From Streptococcus constellatus (lineage in GTDB: Bacteria; Bacillota; Bacilli; Lactobacillales; Streptococcaceae): DNA of 13,576 bases. Every line of letters begins with the position of its first letter. The first letter of the stretch is position 1. The stretch covers positions 1 through 13,576 of the forward strand of contig NZ_CABHMZ010000009.1 of NCBI RefSeq assembly GCF_902167705.1. Direction: 5' to 3'. The notes under the pieces were generated by a model. It searched no databases. It was not told the origin of the DNA and worked only from the letters and a program-made list of their open reading frames with translations. This document shows, piece by piece, positions 1 to 5,977 of this stretch. The translations under genes were made by a program, and so were the position numbers.

Positions 1-60
1 CCACGAAAATGTTTAGCTTACAGAACTGCTTATGAAGCTCTAGTGGATGAGTTAGAGTAA
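1..60 (+). CDS. IS30-family transposase, C-terminal end only
   Basis: From base 1 a single frame gives 19 residues and a TAA stop at 58-60. The start, PRKCLAYRTAYE, matches the RPRK-x-L-x-x-(K/R)TPYE signature close to the C-terminus of IS30-family DDE transposases. The catalytic part lies outside the window. The stop is followed at once by an inverted repeat (62-87) that pairs with one at 13468-13493, as expected for an IS whose gene runs almost to its right end. Family assignment rests on this short signature plus the paired repeats. Confidence 0.7.
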   Translation, partial: PRKCLAYRTAYEALVDELE

Positions 61-61
61 A

Positions 62-87
62 TGTTGCACTTATTCTTGCAATTTATC
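62..87 (+). repeat. Right terminal inverted repeat of the IS30-type element
   Basis: The reverse complement of these 26 bases matches 13468-13493 at 20 of 26 positions, including GATAAATTG at the outer end and CAACA at the inner end. It starts just after the transposase stop. The window therefore lies between the right end of one IS copy and the left end of another in the same orientation, unless the source molecule is a circle carrying one copy. Confidence 0.75.
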
Positions 88-94
88 TTTCAAT

Positions 95-131
95 AAAAAA
101 AGCGACTGGAGTTTTTTCTTTTCCAATCGCT
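95..131 (-). terminator. Rho-independent terminator
   Basis: On the minus strand AGCGATTGGA pairs with TCCAGTCGCT (101-110 with 122-131, one G-U pair), followed by a U-rich tail. It sits just inside the IS right end and would stop minus-strand transcription from the TIR region before it enters the IS. Confidence 0.75.
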
Positions 132-160
132 GATACTCTTACTATTTAGTTTTGCTTTGC

Positions 161-190
161 CTACCAAGTAGGACTTCTTATCCTTATCAT
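161..190 (-). CDS. Possible 9-codon leader peptide MIRIRSPTW
   Basis: An AGGAGG motif (minus strand, near 195-200) precedes ATG AT-rich codons giving MIRIRSPTW and a TAG stop. An 8-bp inverted repeat (AAGTAGGA near 166-173, TCCTACTT near 197-204) would fold the ribosome binding site into a stem. A terminator follows at 95-131. This layout resembles translational leaders, and the R-I-R triplet resembles the +x+ motif of macrolide-responsive leaders. No regulated gene is visible downstream, because the IS lies there. It may equally be a chance ORF or a truncated gene remnant. Confidence 0.25.
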   Translation of the reverse strand: MIRIRSPTW

Positions 191-214
191 CTTACCTCCT
201 ACTTTTCTAAATAT

Positions 215-242
215 GAAAAAAGCAGCAAATCTATGCTGCTTT
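215..242 (-). terminator. Terminator of the TIR gene
   Basis: A perfect 9-bp stem AAAGCAGCA / TGCTGCTTT (219-227 and 234-242) with a 6-base loop is followed on the minus strand by a T run. It begins only about 6 bases after the TIR stop codon at 248-250. Confidence 0.88.
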
Positions 243-247
243 AAAAA

Positions 248-922
248 TTATTTAATATTTTCACCTTCTATTAATGCCATTTTCTTATAATTCACATCTA
301 TAAACCATTCTTCTTCCATTTTAGATATAAGAAATTGTCCCTCTTCTATGTCTTGTTTTTTTATAGTATATATTGGTTTGTTTAATGATAAAAAATAATT
401 AAGTTCATATTTACACCAAATTGAATTTTTGGAATAATCAGATTCAACAAATATCAGATTATCTGATTGTTCTAATCTGCTCTCCAATACACTTAATGTT
501 GCATCACATAGTAGATGTCTTTTTAAATAATCATTATCGTTGATCCAATCACAATAAATGTTTTTGTTATTGCTATTTTCATATTTTATTAGCTTCTGAA
601 CAGATGCACTATCCTTACTACTATGTGATATAAAAAAATCATATGACTTTATTTTTTGTTCTTTAGCATTCTCTATTCTATATTCCAATTCTGATGGTGT
701 TTTAGGAATTTTATATACTTCATTTGGATATATCTTCTTTAGGTACTCCTTCCTTTTCTTATTTCCAGCGTGAACTTGCATATATTTTTGTCTTCTTAAT
801 CGTGGATTATAATTAAAAGACTGTAAATGTTTAAAAGCAATTTCACGAAGTTGTTTGTTAAGTTCAGTATCGTTTAGTTTGAAAAAAAATTGTATTATTG
901 GGTCGCTGTAATAGTTTTGCAA
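248..922 (-). CDS. TIR-domain protein, C-terminal part of a frameshifted gene
   Basis: Known: bacterial TIR domains hydrolyse NAD+ or make NAD-derived signals in antiphage defence. Seen: YDFFISHSSKD at residues 93-103 is the first TIR strand, DWIND (about 125-129) is a BB-loop-like stretch, and IWCKYELNYF (168-177) has the conserved Trp-Cys-x-x-Glu, with E173 the expected catalytic glutamate. The start given is a TTG without a convincing ribosome binding site. The frame is open without a stop back to about 1051, and the residues from there (IEKAKSKTQQ..., LEKLIGLYERK...) look like real helical protein. I therefore read this as the C-terminal 263 residues of a 398-residue protein that begins at 1443. 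TIR assignment is firm; a free-standing protein starting at 922 is doubtful. Confidence 0.8.
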   Translation of the reverse strand: MQNYYSDPIIQFFFKLNDTELNKQLREIAFKHLQSFNYNPRLRRQKYMQVHAGNKKRKEYLKKIYPNEVYKIPKTPSELEYRIENAKEQKIKSYDFFISHSSKDSASVQKLIKYENSNNKNIYCDWINDNDYLKRHLLCDATLSVLESRLEQSDNLIFVESDYSKNSIWCKYELNYFLSLNKPIYTIKKQDIEEGQFLISKMEEEWFIDVNYKKMALIEGENIK

Positions 923-1005
923 CTCTAAAATAATATATACTTTATCTTTTTGAGATGTGTTTTTTCTTTCATATAACCCAATTAATTTTTCTAAAAAACT
1001 AGGTG

Positions 1006-1443
1006 TTACCTGTTGAGTTTTAGATTTTGCTTTCTCAATTTTTTTGTAACTCTATCTATTTTGTTTTTTCTTTTATTCCAAAGGTTTTCTCTTTCTACCA
1101 AGTATCTTTCATATGAAAAATCATTATTATAATTCTCTTTGTAAAAATCTGAAGCTAATTTTTTATACATTGAACACTCAAACAATATTTCAATTGGAGA
1201 ATTCATTCTATAACGGGCTTTCCCATATCTTTTTTTAATGAACTTGTCCTTTTTTTGATAATATTCACGCTTTATTTCAACAGATTCCCACTCATATGGA
1301 TAGTAATGTTTTAACGCATCAACTATGTCAGTATCTTCATAATTTTTTTCTAAAACATTTGCAATATGTTTTAATTGTTCATTCCACATTTTCTTTATAT
1401 CAATTATTTCACGATTATAAATATGCTTTGTCACTCCTGGCAT
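1006..1443 (-). CDS. N-terminal part of the split TIR-domain protein
   Basis: The 145-residue product starts at ATG 1443, seven bases after AGGAGG. A TATAAT-like box lies upstream near 1493-1498. It is rich in Lys, Tyr and Glu, is probably helical, and matches no family I recognise by itself. The last ten residues after KK (134-135) come from the wrong frame: slipping back one base at the A7 run (1039-1045) continues as ...DRVTKKIEKAKSK... straight into the TIR frame. It is therefore best read as the N-terminal domain, presumably sensing or oligomerising, of a C-terminally TIR-armed protein. It is separate from virD4 and probably cargo of the conjugative element at a site downstream of virD4. 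The alternative is a real two-gene pair with a small partner protein. Confidence 0.7.
   Translation of the reverse strand: MPGVTKHIYNREIIDIKKMWNEQLKHIANVLEKNYEDTDIVDALKHYYPYEWESVEIKREYYQKKDKFIKKRYGKARYRMNSPIEILFECSMYKKLASDFYKENYNNDFSYERYLVERENLWNKRKNKIDRVTKKLRKQNLKLNR
1039..1045 (-). other. A7 frameshift site (A AAA AAA) in the TIR gene
   Basis: In the upstream frame the seven As read A-AAA-AAA, the classical -1 slippery heptamer, and the -1 frame is the TIR frame. The upstream frame then runs only to TAA at 1006-1008. A 5-bp TTGAG/CTCAA stem with a 16-base loop follows, which is a weak stimulator, and I see no strong internal Shine-Dalgarno. Possible explanations are programmed frameshifting, transcript slippage, phase variation, an inactivating 1-base loss, or a homopolymer sequencing error. 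Confidence 0.75.
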
Positions 1444-1492
1444 TACATTTCCTCCTATTACTTTAATTTATTTTTATTATATTAAATATAAT

Positions 1493-1498
1493 TATACC
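1493..1498 (-). promoter_or_regulatory. Possible -10 box of the TIR gene
   Basis: TATAAT on the minus strand about 50 bases upstream of the ATG at 1443, between the virD4 stop and the TIR gene. No good -35 is visible 16-18 bp upstream, so this is a weak call. It suggests the TIR gene is transcribed independently of virD4. Confidence 0.35.
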
Positions 1499-1521
1499 CT
1501 ATTAAGCCATAACAGAAAATA

Positions 1522-2946
1522 TTACAATCGTATAATCGCTGTGTTTCTACTAAGTTTCGCCTTTCCCTTTCGCTTTATATAGTCTTCAATATCAAAAGCT
1601 TTTTTCTTATCAAAATCTTCAAGTAGCTTGTAATTCTTGTGCTTTGTAATATCGAATTTGTCTGACAAAAACGGTCTGACACCTCGAAGCTGAAAAATAC
1701 ATTTACTACCATCCATAACTGTTATCTCATCTTGACTCATCAGCTCCTTTCCTGTCTTTTGGTAATTCAGTCCATAGCTATTGGCATTGGATCTTGTTTC
1801 AGAAGTGTTATATAAGTCTATGGTTTCTTTACCCAGTGTTTCAGATAGCTCTTTAAGTGTTGTCTTTTCCTTTCCACCAAGAAACAAGGTACTATCACAG
1901 TTACCTACAATGGTATCTGCATTATCCTTGTAAATTGCCTTTAGCTGAGATTGTGCCTGCAAGATAATACTTGCTGAAATCTCTCTACTTCGGATTGTTG
2001 CAATCAGCTTTTCAAATTTTGGAATTAAGCCGATGTTGGCAAACTCATCAAGCAAGAACCTTACATGAACAGGTAATCTTCCCTCATATTCATCATCTGC
2101 CTTATCACAAAGTAGGTTAAATAGCTGTGAATACATAATAGATACAACAAAGTTAAAGGTATCATCGGTATCAGAGATAATAACAAAGAGTGCTGTCTTT
2201 CTATCTCCAAGTGTATCAAGCTCAAGTTCATCTTCTTTCATCAAGTACCTAAGCTCCTGAATATCAAATGGAGCAAGTCTTGCACCACATGAAATTAAAA
2301 TAGACTTTGCTGTTTTTCCCGCAGCAAGTTTGTATTTTTTATATTGCTTGACTGCAAAGTGCGTAGGTTCTTTCTTTTCCAATGCTTCAAATAATCTATC
2401 AATAGGATTCATATATGTTTCATCATCTTCCCTGACTTCCGAAGCATCTATCATATCAAGTAGTGTTGCAAAGTTCTTTTCTTCTCTTGGAGCTTCATAG
2501 AAGATATATCCGATAAGAGCTGTATAGTAGAGCTTTTCGGCTTTCACCCAAAAATCTTCACCTGCTTTTTCTCCCTCTCCTTTAGTGTTTGCAATGATTG
2601 TCTGCACTAATTTGAGTATGTCTTTTTCACTTCTAAGGTAGGCGAATGGATTGTACTTCATGCTCTTTTTGAAGTTGATGGTATTTAAGATTTTTATCTC
2701 ATATCCATTATCTTCAAGCATCTTGCCACACTCAATGACTATTGTTCCTTTAGGATCTGTAACACAATATGACGAGTGCATTTGCATTAGGTTCGGCTTT
2801 ACATAAAATCTTGTCTTTCCGGAGCCTGAACCACCTATAACAAGTACATTCTTATTTCTTGCATACTTGGGATTTGCCGGTCTACCATTCATTGTCAGTC
2901 GCTCGGTTTGTGTCAGCAAGATATTATTTTGAAACTTTTCATCCAT
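1522..2946 (-). CDS. virD4: VirD4/TraG-type coupling protein, ATPase fragment of a split gene
   Basis: Type IV coupling proteins link the relaxosome to the mating channel and power DNA transfer at the membrane. Seen: Walker A GGSGSGKT near residues 39-46 of this fragment, VTDPKG after it, and Walker B FLLDEFANIG in the middle, in the usual TraG/VirD4 order. The membrane anchor is missing. In frame, the coding extends upstream through GTTKDIQPY to base 2973, exactly where a nested transposon ends. The 5' part lies at 10244-10573. Rejoined, the protein is 593 residues, normal for the family. The ATG at 2946 is internal to the original gene and has no clear ribosome binding site, so this fragment is probably little expressed and not functional while the insertion is present. 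Confidence 0.93.
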   Translation of the reverse strand: MDEKFQNNILLTQTERLTMNGRPANPKYARNKNVLVIGGSGSGKTRFYVKPNLMQMHSSYCVTDPKGTIVIECGKMLEDNGYEIKILNTINFKKSMKYNPFAYLRSEKDILKLVQTIIANTKGEGEKAGEDFWVKAEKLYYTALIGYIFYEAPREEKNFATLLDMIDASEVREDDETYMNPIDRLFEALEKKEPTHFAVKQYKKYKLAAGKTAKSILISCGARLAPFDIQELRYLMKEDELELDTLGDRKTALFVIISDTDDTFNFVVSIMYSQLFNLLCDKADDEYEGRLPVHVRFLLDEFANIGLIPKFEKLIATIRSREISASIILQAQSQLKAIYKDNADTIVGNCDSTLFLGGKEKTTLKELSETLGKETIDLYNTSETRSNANSYGLNYQKTGKELMSQDEITVMDGSKCIFQLRGVRPFLSDKFDITKHKNYKLLEDFDKKKAFDIEDYIKRKGKAKLSRNTAIIRL

Positions 2947-2972
2947 ATACGGCTGAATATCTTTTGTAGTTC

Positions 2973-2976
2973 CCCA
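2973..2976 (-). repeat. attR/attL core TGGG, left end of nested transposon
   Basis: Minus-strand TGGG is shared with 10243-10246. To its right is element DNA (GTAAGCG on the plus strand); to its left is virD4 coding DNA. A 2-4 bp identical core with otherwise unrelated arms is what large serine recombinases leave, the crossover being inside it. The precise dinucleotide cannot be fixed because of the G run. Confidence 0.85.
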
Positions 2977-2986
2977 GTAAGCGTTT

Positions 2987-2992
2987 TGTCAA
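2987..2992 (-). promoter_or_regulatory. -35 half of a circle-junction promoter
   Basis: A perfect minus-strand TTGACA lies 10 bp inside the left end of the element. In the integrated state the expected -10 position falls in virD4 and reads CTACAA, a poor match. When the ends join in a circle, CATAAT at 10234-10239 comes exactly 17 bp downstream, pointing at the recombinase gene. Tn4451 is known to form a tnpX promoter at its circle joint in this way. Confidence 0.72.
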
Positions 2993-3036
2993 GTACCTTT
3001 TTTGATTTATTGACGCTTTTCTTTTTAATTTTAAGC

Positions 3037-3073
3037 AAAGAAAAAGACGATAGATTTTTATTTTTCTATCGCC
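3037..3073 (-). terminator. Terminator of the cargo operon
   Basis: GGCGATAGA and TCTATCGTC (minus strand; 3065-3073 with 3046-3054) form a 9-bp stem with a T-rich tail, about 30 bases after the radical SAM stop. It would insulate the element's end, including the junction -35 box. The tail and one arm (3035-3053, GCAAAGAAAAAGACGATAG on the plus strand) are identical over 19 bases to the terminator at 12701-12734 outside the element. Confidence 0.85.
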
Positions 3074-3102
3074 TCATAATCATAGATATTTAATTCCGTT
3101 AG

Positions 3103-3981
3103 TCAAACTTCATCAAAAAAACTAAGCTGCTTTGAGATGTCCTTTCCCTCAAATAGTCCCAAATAGTTAAATATTGCTTCATTATCATGAACGATACCGT
3201 TCCGCTCACAGAATTCGTGAAATACACCCATTAGTTTTTTATTGTTTACGCTGTTTGCTACATAATTGTTTCCGTATTCTCTGATGTATCGTTCTTTCAG
3301 CTTTGGAAACTTTTTATCTAACTGCGAATAAAAATACTCTCTATTTCCCTCTCTGAGTGTAACTCCCATACCAAAGCATATTATTCCAAACACTTTTGCT
3401 TCCTTGCAATAATTTAAAATACCAATAATGTTTCCCTCCGTATCGTTGATAAATGGCAGTATCGGAGTTAACCAAACTACTGTTGGTATTCCCTCATCAC
3501 ACAATATTTTTAATGCTTCAACCCTTTCTTTTGTTGTTGAAACATTTGGCTCTATCTTTTTACAAAGTTCTTCATCATAAGTTGTTAGTGTCATTTGAAT
3601 TACGCATTTTGCTTTTGAATTTATTTCTTTCAACAAGTCTAAATCCCTTAAAACATTAGCTGACTTTGTTATAAGAGTTACACCGAAGCCAAATTTATTT
3701 ATTATCTCAAGTGCCTGTCTTGTATAATTTAGTCCAAGTTCCTCTTTAATGTATGGATCAGTCATAGAGCCTAAACCAATCATACATTTTTTTCGCTTTC
3801 GTTTTAGGCTCTCTTCCAAAAGACTGATTCCATTTTCCTTTACTTCTACATCTTCAAATTTATGGTTCATTTGATAACATTTACTTCTTGAGTCGCAATA
3901 AATGCAGCCATGAGTACAGCCTCTGAACAAATTCATTCCATTCTTTGAAGATAGTATTCCTTTTACTTTTGTAAAATGCAC
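3103..3981 (-). CDS. SPL-family radical SAM protein (spore photoproduct lyase relative)
   Basis: Radical SAM enzymes cleave S-adenosylmethionine at a [4Fe-4S] cluster to start radical chemistry. Seen: the cluster motif C22-x3-C26-x2-C29 (CTHGCIYC), preceded by NLFRG as in the COG1533/SplB-like group, then GLGSMTDPY and LITKSANVLRDLDLL, also typical of that group. The C-terminal QLSFF ending is common there too. At 292 residues it is shorter than true spore photoproduct lyase, and this group contains many enzymes of unknown substrate. Start is GTG 3981 with AGGA about 7 bases upstream. It is last in an operon with the ClbS-like and zinc-ribbon genes, 18 bases after the ClbS-like stop. DNA repair is possible, but the substrate is unknown. 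Confidence 0.85.
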   Translation of the reverse strand: MHFTKVKGILSSKNGMNLFRGCTHGCIYCDSRSKCYQMNHKFEDVEVKENGISLLEESLKRKRKKCMIGLGSMTDPYIKEELGLNYTRQALEIINKFGFGVTLITKSANVLRDLDLLKEINSKAKCVIQMTLTTYDEELCKKIEPNVSTTKERVEALKILCDEGIPTVVWLTPILPFINDTEGNIIGILNYCKEAKVFGIICFGMGVTLREGNREYFYSQLDKKFPKLKERYIREYGNNYVANSVNNKKLMGVFHEFCERNGIVHDNEAIFNYLGLFEGKDISKQLSFFDEV

Positions 3982-3999
3982 TTTACTATCCTATTCCGG

Positions 4000-4542
4000 C
4001 TATTTTGATTTACAATTTTTCTGATGAGCTTTTAACTTTTTCATAGCCCAATCATAATGACTTGATGTTGTACTTACAAAATAGGAACCAAGCGTACTAC
4101 CTACTGTCCACTTATAGACACCTTTAGAAAACAATTCTTCACTTGTAAATTTTTCAGCTAATGCTAATACATCACTATGGGATTTATGAAACATATCCGT
4201 AGCGTCTTCAAGAGAAGTATTTTGATGTTTCTTCCAAAATTCTACATTCATATCTCCATAAGTTTTCCAGTTATATGGTTCAGGCAAAAACATTTTTTCT
4301 TCTCCCTTTTGATTGGAATGTACCCAATTCAAAATCAGCTGATGCCATTCATAGAGATGGATTAAAACATCTCTTAAGTTTTTATCTCTTTTCCAATGAG
4401 CTTCTTTTTTCTTTTCATCTTTTGAAAAATCAAACGGTGTGTTTAACTCTTCCTCTGTCATCTTTGAAATAAGTAAATTTAACTTTTCATAGTTTTCCTT
4501 AGCAGCAGTCATCAAATCACTTTTTGTCGTTGGTCTTGGCAT
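4000..4542 (-). CDS. ClbS/DfsB family four-helix bundle protein
   Basis: The 180-residue protein begins MPRPTTKSDL and has LRDVLIHLYEWHQLILNW near 58-75, WKTYGDMNVEFWKKHQ near 92-107, and WTVGSTLGSYFVSTTSSHYDWA near 145-166. These are the landmarks of the ClbS/DfsB group in the DinB-like superfamily. ClbS itself protects producers from colibactin by opening its DNA-alkylating cyclopropane; most family members are uncharacterised. The start is supported by AAGGAG, which lies in the last codons of the zinc-ribbon gene 6 bases away, so translation is probably coupled. Family assignment is strong; detoxification of a particular compound is inference. Confidence 0.88.
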   Translation of the reverse strand: MPRPTTKSDLMTAAKENYEKLNLLISKMTEEELNTPFDFSKDEKKKEAHWKRDKNLRDVLIHLYEWHQLILNWVHSNQKGEEKMFLPEPYNWKTYGDMNVEFWKKHQNTSLEDATDMFHKSHSDVLALAEKFTSEELFSKGVYKWTVGSTLGSYFVSTTSSHYDWAMKKLKAHQKNCKSK

Positions 4543-4548
4543 AACATT

Positions 4549-4812
4549 TTACTCCTTCCATCTTTTTAGAGTTGGGAAAAACTCCATCATCATTTTTCTT
4601 GCACTATCTTCATTCATATCTTTATTAGCTTCGACTACATGAGGAACACATATCTCAATCATTTCCTCCATTGTTCCTTTAAAAGTAAATTCGCCTTTCT
4701 CAAAGCAGTACTTACAATAATCTTCATTTACACTCTCATCTGAATTTGTACCATAAAGCTCTGTTCCCTCTCCCATAGGCATAGCACAACACTGACAATA
4801 CTTAATATCCAT
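4549..4812 (-). CDS. Small zinc-ribbon protein
   Basis: This 87-residue protein has CQCC (C6, C8, C9) and GMP-like CAMPMG, then C33-x2-C36 (CKYC), consistent with the putative zinc-ribbon domain family (Zn_ribbon_2). The rest, EEMIEICVPHVVEANKDMN... and the aromatic end FFPTLKRWKE, is conserved-looking and may bind a partner. The family has no established biochemical role known to me. AAGGAGG stands about 8 bases before the ATG. It is first in the zinc ribbon - ClbS-like - radical SAM operon and sits behind the operator at 4860-4878. Confidence 0.85.
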   Translation of the reverse strand: MDIKYCQCCAMPMGEGTELYGTNSDESVNEDYCKYCFEKGEFTFKGTMEEMIEICVPHVVEANKDMNEDSARKMMMEFFPTLKRWKE

Positions 4813-4843
4813 TGTTTATTCCTCCTTATCTTTATTTAAGATA

Positions 4844-4849
4844 ATTATA
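4844..4849 (-). promoter_or_regulatory. -10 box of the cargo operon
   Basis: TATAAT on the minus strand, 10 bases downstream of the operator palindrome and about 30 bases from the ATG at 4812. The only TTGACA (inside the palindrome) is 22 bp away, too far for normal promoter spacing. The promoter may therefore need activation at the operator, or use a weak -35. Confidence 0.6.
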
Positions 4850-4859
4850 CCTCAATATA

Positions 4860-4878
4860 CTTGACACCATTTGTCAAG
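4860..4878 (-). promoter_or_regulatory. Operator palindrome upstream of the cargo operon
   Basis: CTTGACA-N5-TGTCAAG is a perfect inverted repeat with 7-bp arms. It overlaps the last codon of the WYL regulator gene and covers the -35 region of the cargo promoter. The same TGACA-N5-TGTCA core occurs at 5813-5827 in front of the WYL gene, at nearly the same distance from a TATAAT, which points to the WYL protein as the binder. Confidence 0.72.
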
Positions 4879-5773
4879 TTATATATTTTTCTGCCATTTT
4901 ATTTATCATTTCTTTAATCTGCATTCGTATCTCTTTTGGCTCTAATACTTCTGCTCCATCTCCGAAAGAAAAAATATAATTGTATAAGTTGTAATCATTT
5001 GGAGCTTCTATTTCAGTATATAAATTTCCGTCACTATCTTCTATAATTTCTCCGTTTAACTCATCATATACCCTGAAGGCAACTTTACGATCAAACTTGA
5101 CTTTTATATGCACTGTATTCTCGTATGGCATTTCTTTTTTGAGTATTGTATCTTCAAAGCTGTCATTAAATTTTTCAGTATGGATGTCTAAATTCTTTAT
5201 CCGGGACAATTTGAAATATCTAAAATCATTTCTAAGTAAACAGAAAGCATATAGATACCAATCCTGACTCTTGAAAAGTAATCTCACAGGCTTAACACTT
5301 CTGCTTGTTTCTTTTTCATTGCTGCTAAAATATGTGAACGAAACAATGTTTTTACTTATAATTGCCGACTTAATATCATTGAATGTTTTTTTATACAGCT
5401 TATTGTTTTGCCAATTATTAAAGTCAACTTCTATCCAACTGGTATTTTTCATTTTAAAGAGTGCGGACAGTTTTGTTAAAAGCTCATTCTCATGCTGTAT
5501 TGCGGTATTATCCAATCCTTGAAGGGCTGACATAATCTGTTGTTTCTCGTTTTCAGACAGTAGTGATTTACTAAGCACAAAATCTTCAGCAATTTCTATT
5601 CCACCACCCTTTCCTTGCAACGCATAGATGGGAATACCTGCACTGCTGATAGAGTCAATATCTCGATATATTGTCCTGACTGACACCTCAAATTTATCTG
5701 CAAGTTCACTTGCCGTAACTTTTCCCTTTTCTAAAATATAATATAGTATACTAAATAGCCTATTATCTTTCAT
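4874..5773 (-). CDS. WYL-domain transcriptional regulator, YafY/DeoR-like
   Basis: The N-terminal helix-turn-helix (about residues 1-60) contains VTASELADKFEVSVRTIYRDIDSISSAG, the hallmark of YafY-type regulators. The WYL domain covers about 125-215 with QDWYLYAFCLLRNDFRYFKLSRI, followed by a C-terminal WCX-like extension. WYL domains bind ligands, in several cases nucleic acid or nucleotide signals produced on DNA damage. I chose ATG 5773 (299 residues) because AGGAG lies upstream at good spacing. A longer reading from 5818 would start inside the operator and promoter. Both its own promoter and the adjacent cargo promoter carry the same palindrome, so autoregulation plus control of the three cargo genes is likely; activator or repressor cannot be told. 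Confidence 0.9.
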   Translation of the reverse strand: MKDNRLFSILYYILEKGKVTASELADKFEVSVRTIYRDIDSISSAGIPIYALQGKGGGIEIAEDFVLSKSLLSENEKQQIMSALQGLDNTAIQHENELLTKLSALFKMKNTSWIEVDFNNWQNNKLYKKTFNDIKSAIISKNIVSFTYFSSNEKETSRSVKPVRLLFKSQDWYLYAFCLLRNDFRYFKLSRIKNLDIHTEKFNDSFEDTILKKEMPYENTVHIKVKFDRKVAFRVYDELNGEIIEDSDGNLYTEIEAPNDYNLYNYIFSFGDGAEVLEPKEIRMQIKEMINKMAEKYIT

Positions 5774-5795
5774 CGTTTTAACATCTCCTATAATT

Positions 5796-5801
5796 ATTAT
5801 A
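5796..5801 (-). promoter_or_regulatory. -10 box of the WYL regulator gene
   Basis: TATAAT on the minus strand, 9 bases beyond TGTCAAG of the operator and about 22 bases before the ATG at 5773. As at the cargo promoter, no -35 is correctly spaced apart from bases inside the palindrome. Confidence 0.6.
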
Positions 5802-5812
5802 CCACAATAACT

Positions 5813-5827
5813 TGACATATGTTGTCA
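5813..5827 (-). promoter_or_regulatory. Operator palindrome upstream of the WYL gene
   Basis: TGACA-N5-TGTCA on the minus strand, sharing its arms and the following AAG with the operator at 4860-4878. It overlaps the expected -35 region. Confidence 0.68.
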
Positions 5828-5977
5828 TATTATTAAATATTTTTCCAAATCATGGTAGTACTACTTATCTCTCTTATTCACTGTTATAAAAATAGTCAAA
5901 GTTCATTCTTCCGTCTCGCTAAAATTAAATTTATTTCACCCAATATTATTATTGTTAGATTTATATTTTACTAAGTT

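Noticed and set aside
2987..2992. Half of a WYL operator at the element's left end
   Set aside because: TGTCAAG occurs, but the second arm is missing; the -35 explanation fits better.
2908..3093. Plus-strand ORFs opposite coding genes, including those at 2908, 3453, 6474, 8848 and 11947
   Set aside because: All are antisense shadows of well-supported minus-strand genes or terminators, without ribosome binding sites or family likeness.
5774..5818. Longer start of the WYL regulator
   Set aside because: It would place the operator, -10 box and ribosome binding site inside the coding region.
5828..5977. Small RNA or terminator between the relaxase and the WYL gene
   Set aside because: AT-rich with only a short GTAGTACTAC palindrome; nothing stable or supported.
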